Of a stretch of 64,000 bases of DNA, positions 57,986 through 64,000 are shown one piece after another. Each line of letters begins with the position of its first letter. Within the stretch, counting starts at the first letter, position 1. The stretch is from NCBI GenBank assembly GCA_027625915.1, contig JANTQA010000016.1, positions 3,849,001 through 3,913,000 of the forward strand. Reading direction: 5' to 3'. The notes below the pieces were generated by a model. That model searched no databases, was not told the DNA's origin, and saw only the letters and a program-made list of their open reading frames with translations. The position numbers were made by a program, and so were the translations under genes. Origin of the DNA: Anaeramoeba flamelloides (Eukaryota; Metamonada; Anaeramoebidae).

Positions 57986-60544
57986 ATGACCAATTTTAAT
58001 GATTTAGAGATCCCATTGAATGTATGGGATTTAAAGTTTGTAGTTGAAAAAGGTATAACATTTGAGTGTCACAAATTACTCTTTGCGCTTCGGTCAGAAT
58101 ATTTCCGCTCGCTTTTTTACCCACCGGGATGGAGGAACAGTGTCTCAAAATATATGTGTGTCGAATTACCTGGCGTCAGCGCGCAAGTGTTTAAAATTAT
58201 TAAGGATCACGTTTACCAAGGTGAGTGTAATTTGACCATAGGATCCTTGTGTGAGGTGTATTACATTAGCAACAAATTTAAATTAAGCCTCTTGGTTGGG
58301 CAATGCATCAAATTTTTACGATCCAACATTTGTGTTGACAACGTCCTCAGGGTGTATTCAAACCTGCTAAACCATGCGGGGTGTAATGAATTGTTAATAC
58401 TAGTTGAGCCGATCTTTGAAAAGTATTCGCATCTCATTTTATCCAAGCCACAAGTATTTAACAATTTACCAAAAAAAACAATCCGAAAGATCTTGGAACT
58501 AAGTACCTTAAAAATCTCGGAATACGAGCTTGTGAAAAGGGTTTACGAAAGAGCAATTTATCATGAAACAAAAAAAAATAATTTCACCATCCAAAATTTT
58601 TCTGCGTTGTTGGTTCGGAACCAAGTTTATGATCTGTTGCCACTTATAAACTTAGAGCTCATCGTTGCAGACCATTTTGAAGAAATTTATAGCCTCTCAT
58701 TGTTTGACAGCCAACGGTTATTTAAGGCCTTAAATTCTGTTATCCAGTCCCTAAGAACCAAAACGGAATGGAAGGTACCATATAGCCGATCTCAGTACAA
58801 GAAATATCAAAAATTGATAAATATGAAAAATAAAAAAAAATCAAAGTCAAGGAAAAAAATTACCATCAAAAACCTGTCCAAAAATAGAAATTTTTCAATT
58901 AATGATCCAAATGTCGGACATCGCAAAACAAGTAAAATTAGAATCAAAAAAAAGAGAAATAGCAATAAAACGAATTACGACAGCGAAAGTGCGAATGGCA
59001 ACGACAACGACATCGGAATTGAAAGTGAAAAGGAATTAGGAAATGAAAATAACACTAACAACAGAAAATTGAAATCTAGTAAGGGTGTGAAATTGAAAAA
59101 AAAAAAGAATAAAATTCAATTAAAGTATAATTTGGAAAAATTTAATTCAGATTCAAATTCCAATTCCGATTCAAATTCTCATTTTAATTCAAAACCAAAT
59201 CTCAATAAAATAAGAACCATGAACCAACTTAAAAAAGGGGAGAAAATGAAAAAAATATTAACACAAAATAATGATCCAGATGCAGACTCTGAAGATTTAA
59301 ATTTAGAAGAAACAGATTCAGATCTTGAGAATAATATAAATTATGATAAAAATAGATTCAAACACAAAAGATTTAAATTAAAATATCAAAGCCAAGACAA
59401 TGACAATAATGATGGTGGTGATGGTGGTGATGACGACGACGACGACGACGACGATGATGATGATGATGACAATATTGACAATGGAAGTGGCCGTGATAAT
59501 AAATATAATAGAAGAAGAAGGGTTAAAAGAAGATATAATCTAAATAAAGTCCCCTCGCCAAACACATCCAAAGGCAGGGAATTGCAAAAATCGTTATTGA
59601 AAAGAAAAAAGTATTTAAATATAATGCCCAGGGTTGAAGCGAATTCTGATAAACTGGAATTATTAATTTTAACTGGTGAAATTGAAAAGGAAAAGCAAGA
59701 ACATGTTTCAAACACAATTTTAAAAATGTTTAATAAAAAAGATAGTAGTTGGTTTGGGAAAATTTCTTCCAAAAAAATTAAAAAAAAATTCCAACAAAGC
59801 AATGATAATAATGACAACGGTAACGGCAGTGGGAATGACAATGGTAGTAAGTTTAAACACAGGCAAAAGCAAAAGCAAAAGCAAAAAGTGAAAGTGAAAT
59901 TACCAAAATTGGTCGTGCGCCAAATAATTGTGAATGAATCATTACCAAAATTAAGCTATATTCAAAAGTATTTCTGTGTCTTTGTTTGGACTTCCTATCG
60001 CTGCGGATACTCTGACCCCGAAGCGTATGGTGACTTACTTGCCAAGTATACCTTAAACGGCGGCAATGTGATCATTTGTGCCCATGCTGCCCTAATAAAA
60101 CCACATTCGCATAAATATCCTCGCTCGTGCGTGCTCGGGAAATTTATAAACGATGACTTTATACCCTGTAAACTTGGTAAGGTTGCAAATAGTAAGCGAA
60201 CACTTGATTTGGGGAAAAAATATTATAAAAAGCACATCATATTAAAAGGAATAAAAACGTTCCACCATAGAACTAGTACAACCAATCGATCAAACGCCGT
60301 TTACCATTTTGATAAAAGAGCATCCATTTGTCGTTTGATAGCAGACTGGTCAGACGAAATACCCCTTGTTGCTGAAAAACAAAAATTTGAAAATTCAGGT
60401 ACAGTGATTTGGATGAATTTCTCTCCCTCATCAAAACGGTTTGCCTTTGGAGTTAATTATTCTAAACAATCAAATAAAAATAATGCAGAAATCATCGGTG
60501 CTAGATTTGTTTGTAACTCAATAATATATTTATTAAACAAATAA
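57986..60544 (+). CDS. BTB/BACK protein with C-terminal ThuA/GATase-like domain
   Basis: An 852-aa single-exon protein. Residues 10-115 are a BTB/POZ fold: VWDLKFVVEKG, the Asp-His signature in FECHKLLFALRSEYFRSLF, VELPGVSAQVFKIIKDHVYQG and CEVYYISNKF. Residues 120-260 look like a BACK helical region. BTB-BACK proteins often recruit substrates to cullin-3 E3 ligases (family knowledge). Residues 270-545 are Lys/Asn/Ser-rich with a 14-Asp run near 480. Residues about 550-852 recall the ThuA or class-I glutamine-amidotransferase-like Rossmann fold: strand LELLILTGE, then after a low-complexity insertion SLPKLSYIQKYFCVFVW, SDPEAYGDLLAKYTLNGGNV, and a terminal GTVIWMNFSPSS followed by ARFVCNSIIYLL. 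The nucleophile-elbow Cys of active amidotransferases is not obvious, so it may bind rather than catalyse (inference). The terminal domains use CGC, GCG and GGC codons more than other genes here; the middle is AT-rich. Confidence 0.85.
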   Translation: MTNFNDLEIPLNVWDLKFVVEKGITFECHKLLFALRSEYFRSLFYPPGWRNSVSKYMCVELPGVSAQVFKIIKDHVYQGECNLTIGSLCEVYYISNKFKLSLLVGQCIKFLRSNICVDNVLRVYSNLLNHAGCNELLILVEPIFEKYSHLILSKPQVFNNLPKKTIRKILELSTLKISEYELVKRVYERAIYHETKKNNFTIQNFSALLVRNQVYDLLPLINLELIVADHFEEIYSLSLFDSQRLFKALNSVIQSLRTKTEWKVPYSRSQYKKYQKLINMKNKKKSKSRKKITIKNLSKNRNFSINDPNVGHRKTSKIRIKKKRNSNKTNYDSESANGNDNDIGIESEKELGNENNTNNRKLKSSKGVKLKKKKNKIQLKYNLEKFNSDSNSNSDSNSHFNSKPNLNKIRTMNQLKKGEKMKKILTQNNDPDADSEDLNLEETDSDLENNINYDKNRFKHKRFKLKYQSQDNDNNDGGDGGDDDDDDDDDDDDDDNIDNGSGRDNKYNRRRRVKRRYNLNKVPSPNTSKGRELQKSLLKRKKYLNIMPRVEANSDKLELLILTGEIEKEKQEHVSNTILKMFNKKDSSWFGKISSKKIKKKFQQSNDNNDNGNGSGNDNGSKFKHRQKQKQKQKVKVKLPKLVVRQIIVNESLPKLSYIQKYFCVFVWTSYRCGYSDPEAYGDLLAKYTLNGGNVIICAHAALIKPHSHKYPRSCVLGKFINDDFIPCKLGKVANSKRTLDLGKKYYKKHIILKGIKTFHHRTSTTNRSNAVYHFDKRASICRLIADWSDEIPLVAEKQKFENSGTVIWMNFSPSSKRFAFGVNYSKQSNKNNAEIIGARFVCNSIIYLLNK

Positions 60545-63500
60545 ATTATTCATATTTTTTTTTTTTTTGATTTTTTGTTTGGATTTTTTGGTTTTTTTTT
60601 TTAAAATAAGAGTATCAAAAAGAACAAAAAAAATTTTGAAAATTTCAATTTTACTCTAAATTATTAGAGTATAGACTAACAACGATCTTTGATCAAGAAA
60701 TAACCATTATAATTATGTCTCGATAAAATGCTTATTTTGCCATTTTTTCTTCATTTAATTTACAAAAATACAATAACTTTATTATATATTACAATTTTTT
60801 TTTTCTAAATTTTAAAAATTAGAAATTTTATACAAAACTAAAATTCCAAAATTTTTCATTCAAATAAAATGGTACAAACAATCAAATAGAATACAATTTT
60901 ATTCAAATTGGAAATAATTTTGATTTTCGTAAAATATAAAAATCCATTTTTTTCATCTTTTGGGTTTTTTGTTTTCATTTAATTTTTTGAATTATGTAAC
61001 TTGTTTAGTTCGATCAAATTATTTTTTTCATATTGATATTAGGGTTAAAGTTGAGTTGTTCCAAATTAAAGAACTCAAATAAAATTAGTTAATGGTATCT
61101 AACCTTTTCATGAATCGATAATTAGTAATAGAATTTAAACAAATTTATCAATATATTTTTTTATTTTTGCATTCCCCAAAATTTTTAACATAGAGATAAT
61201 TTATTAGTATTGATAATTATTTATTTTTTTTTGTGTTGTGGGTATTGTATTTTATAAACAAGTGTTAATATTACAATTAGTAAATAGTTCTAATTTGGTA
61301 TTTCTTCTTGAATTGATTAAATAATGAGATTTTTTTTATAAAATGAATTTTGGTGTATTCAAAATTTTGAATTGAAGTTTATCTGGGGATTGCTATTAGA
61401 ATGAAGAAAACTTAATATAATAAATAAAAATCAGGAAAATAATCTTAATTTAAATTTATTTTATCTTTCTTGATTATTTTTTTAAAAAAAGGATTCATTT
61501 GTACAATATTTAACTTTTCGACAGTTGTATATTTACATTTTCATTTATCAAAGTTGAAATTGAACAGTATTAACCCGTTTTTTATATATCTTTATGTTTG
61601 GAAAGCTATTTCTTATCATACAAATTATAACAAATATATATTAATTTTAAAAGAGACTGAGTGAAAAATAGGATAAGAAAAAAACAAAGTTGAAATTTGG
61701 GGACTTGAAAAATAAAATGATGAAAGTGAAAGGAGGAGTTATCGTTTTTTCCAATATTACAATTACAAAACTCTTTAGGTTTAAAAGATATAAAAAATTT
61801 GACTTTGGGAAATCTATATTGTTTTTTTTTAAACTTTTGAGGAAAAAATTCGACATTAATTCTTAAATTTACTTGAAATTAGATAAATCCAATTTCTAAA
61901 TATCAAAATTTAAAATAATTAGATCAATAAAAAGTTTGGTTGAAGTAATGATAAAATTATTATAAAAAATAAGTCAAAATTTCAAAGTATTTAAAATTAT
62001 TGTGCTTTTTTTTATTAAAATTAATATTTTTTAATTTCATTGATGTGAATTTTTGTGAAAAAATATATTTTTTTTGTTACCTATCGAAAAAAAAATATTT
62101 TATTTTTAATAAGAATTTTCAGTTTTCTAATACTCTTTTAATATTGTCATTGTCTTTTTGATAACTTTTTATTTGACTATAATTTATTCAATACCAAAAA
62201 ATATTATTTTTAATTTTTGATATATATTCTTTTGTCAATTAAAATTTTAGATGGGTCAATTCATGTTTCATTTTTATTTATTATTCTTGGAGAATGAAAG
62301 TAATTATTCAATTATTTTTTTTTTACTTTTTGATTTATTAAAATAATAATTGATTGAAAATTTGCTAGTTATATAAAAAATAACTAGCTTAAATCAAATG
62401 ATTGACTAACATATATTAATTCAAACAGATTTATTAAACCCAATTGGTTATTTTTTAATTTTAAAGAAAAATAAATTGATTTTTAGAGAATTATCTTTTA
62501 CTTTTTTAAGGTTTTTGTGAAAATTTTTTATCTTGAATATATTGTTTTATTGTGATTATTTTTCTAGATATTTGAATTCGTTTACAATTTTTTGAGATTA
62601 GAAAGTATTACTTTATTCAGTTTGACTTTTTAGATATAAAATTAAATCAAATTTAGAGTATAAAAAATACTAAATTCAAATCATACTTTTTTATGATTTT
62701 TTTTAACACTTTCTTTTTTTATTAAATTTAGTAAAATTCAACTTTTTTGTCTAAATTTGTAATTTTTTTACTCAGATTTTGATCAAAATTTGTCACTTAA
62801 AAGTGATACTGGATATAATAGTTTATCAATTTTGGATATTTTCCTTTCTATTTTTAAAATCTAACAAATTTTATAAATAATTGATTATTTTTTCAGATGT
62901 TTAATTTTGTAACTTAATGAGTGTAGAAGAAATCAAAAGAATAAAGGTGATAAAGGATAATTCACTTTTTATAGTGTTTACCAACCATTTTTATTTATTA
63001 TTTCAGCTTTTATAAGTGTTTTAAAGAAGTGTTAAACGTATAAAAAATCATTATTAGAATTTTTAAACTTCTGCATGAGATCTTGGACTAATCAATTTGT
63101 TATGATTAGATATTTAATAATGAACTGACCACAGATTACAAATGAATTCAAAAAAATTAACAATTTTTGATAAATTTTTCTATTTGGGACTTGGATTGGG
63201 TTAAGAATGTGGATTTGGTATATTATAATGGGATTTTAAGACATGCTTTAATGAGAAACTTTTCAATAAAAAAAAAGAAAGAAATTTGATGAACAAAAAG
63301 GAGGTTTAAAAACAAATTTTTATTCCTAAAAAATAATATTTTAGAGATAAATTATCTATAAAATACTATTTCAAAAGTTAATCAAGTAATATTTCATATT
63401 TGTTCAAAAGTTGATAAAATATACGATATATTTATTAATATCAATTATCAAATTTATTAAATAATTTTGAACATAAAAGTGAAAAAAATATCCGCCGATT

Positions 63501-64000
63501 CAACAATTTTAGGGGGGAAGGAAAATATGTAATTTATTTTTAATTTTTTTTATTTTTATTTTACTTTTTTTCATTTGTTTCTTTTCTTTATTTTTTCCCT
63601 GTAATTGTTTAAAATTATAAAATTTTTTTCTTTTTCTTTTTTAAAGAAAAGATATTTCATGAGTTATAATCTTGAAAAAAAAATATAGATAAGATCAATA
63701 ACTCTAAATAAAGTTTAATGTGTTTTGATTTTTAATATAAAAAATTGCAGACAATTTTGTTGATTCACCCATCTTTAGTACTAAAAAACACAAAATATAT
63801 TTGTTTTTAAAAAAGTTAATATGGTCTTTTAATTTTACCTATTTTGAATTCAAAAATTTAGTTGAAATTGAATCCTTCAAATCATTTTTTTAACCAAATA
63901 TCTTAATAATTTAATAAATATGAGAAATTGAAATATCTGAAGTATAATGTATTCACATACCAACTAAAAAATGGAAATCAAAAAAATAAAAAAAAAAATA
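60545..64000. other. Gene-free right end of the window
   Basis: 3.5 kb downstream of the BTB gene. It contains a family-3 repeat at about 60850-61380. The rest is AT-rich and holds only short chance frames (for example 61470-61664). Confidence 0.6.
60850..61380 (+). repeat. Dispersed repeat family 3, copy 2
   Basis: Collinear partner of 40500-41060 in the same orientation. Shared blocks are CAAATTGGAAATAATTTTGA, TTTGTTTTCATTTAATTTTT, GAATTATGTAACTT, CCCCAAAATTTTTAACA and GTTCTAATTTGGTATTTCTT. No coding content. Confidence 0.6.

Overview
The window looks like nuclear DNA of an AT-rich protist. There are ten protein genes in 64 kb. At least six carry small spliceosomal introns (11 introns seen, 85-419 nt, donors mostly GTAAxx or GTTTxx, acceptors usually AATAG or AAAAG). 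Proteins are rich in Lys/Glu/Asn runs, and intergenic stretches of 1.5-7 kb are packed with homopolymers and decayed repeats. The standard code fits everywhere and all ten genes end in TAA. The mix of Rho GTPase, RGS, BTB and PAS proteins with long low-complexity tracts suits a free-living amoeboid protist. Anaeramoeba or an amoebozoan is possible, but no marker here settles it.

Layout. 0.5-4.3 kb: a calmodulin-like gene (-) and ribosomal protein uL4 (+), divergently arranged. 8.1-9.3 kb: a lysine-rich protein with a possible ubiquitin-like N-terminus (+). 15.6-17.1 kb: ribosomal protein eL8 (+). From 21 to 51 kb every recognised gene is on the minus strand: a PAS-domain protein in three exons, a six-span membrane protein, a very large PX-BAR (sorting-nexin-like) protein with RGG and proline motifs, a coiled-coil RGS protein and a Rac/Rho GTPase in three exons. 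58.0-60.5 kb: a BTB/BACK protein (+) whose C-terminus resembles a ThuA/glutamine-amidotransferase-like domain.

The genes do not form an operon or pathway cluster. Two are core ribosomal proteins. Calmodulin-like, Rho, RGS, PX-BAR and PAS proteins belong to the signalling, cytoskeleton and membrane-traffic repertoire, so any link between them is functional theme rather than co-transcription.

The intergenic DNA holds several repeat families that I recognised by eye. The main ones are a 200-bp palindromic TA-flanked MITE in five copies, a second MITE in two copies, two abutting TIR elements near 46 kb, a 480-bp TIR element near 52.8 kb, and a 1.22-kb TTAA-ended element near 14.2 kb with three decayed relatives. 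Other decayed dispersed repeats are also present. No tRNA, rRNA, CRISPR or virus-like element was supported.
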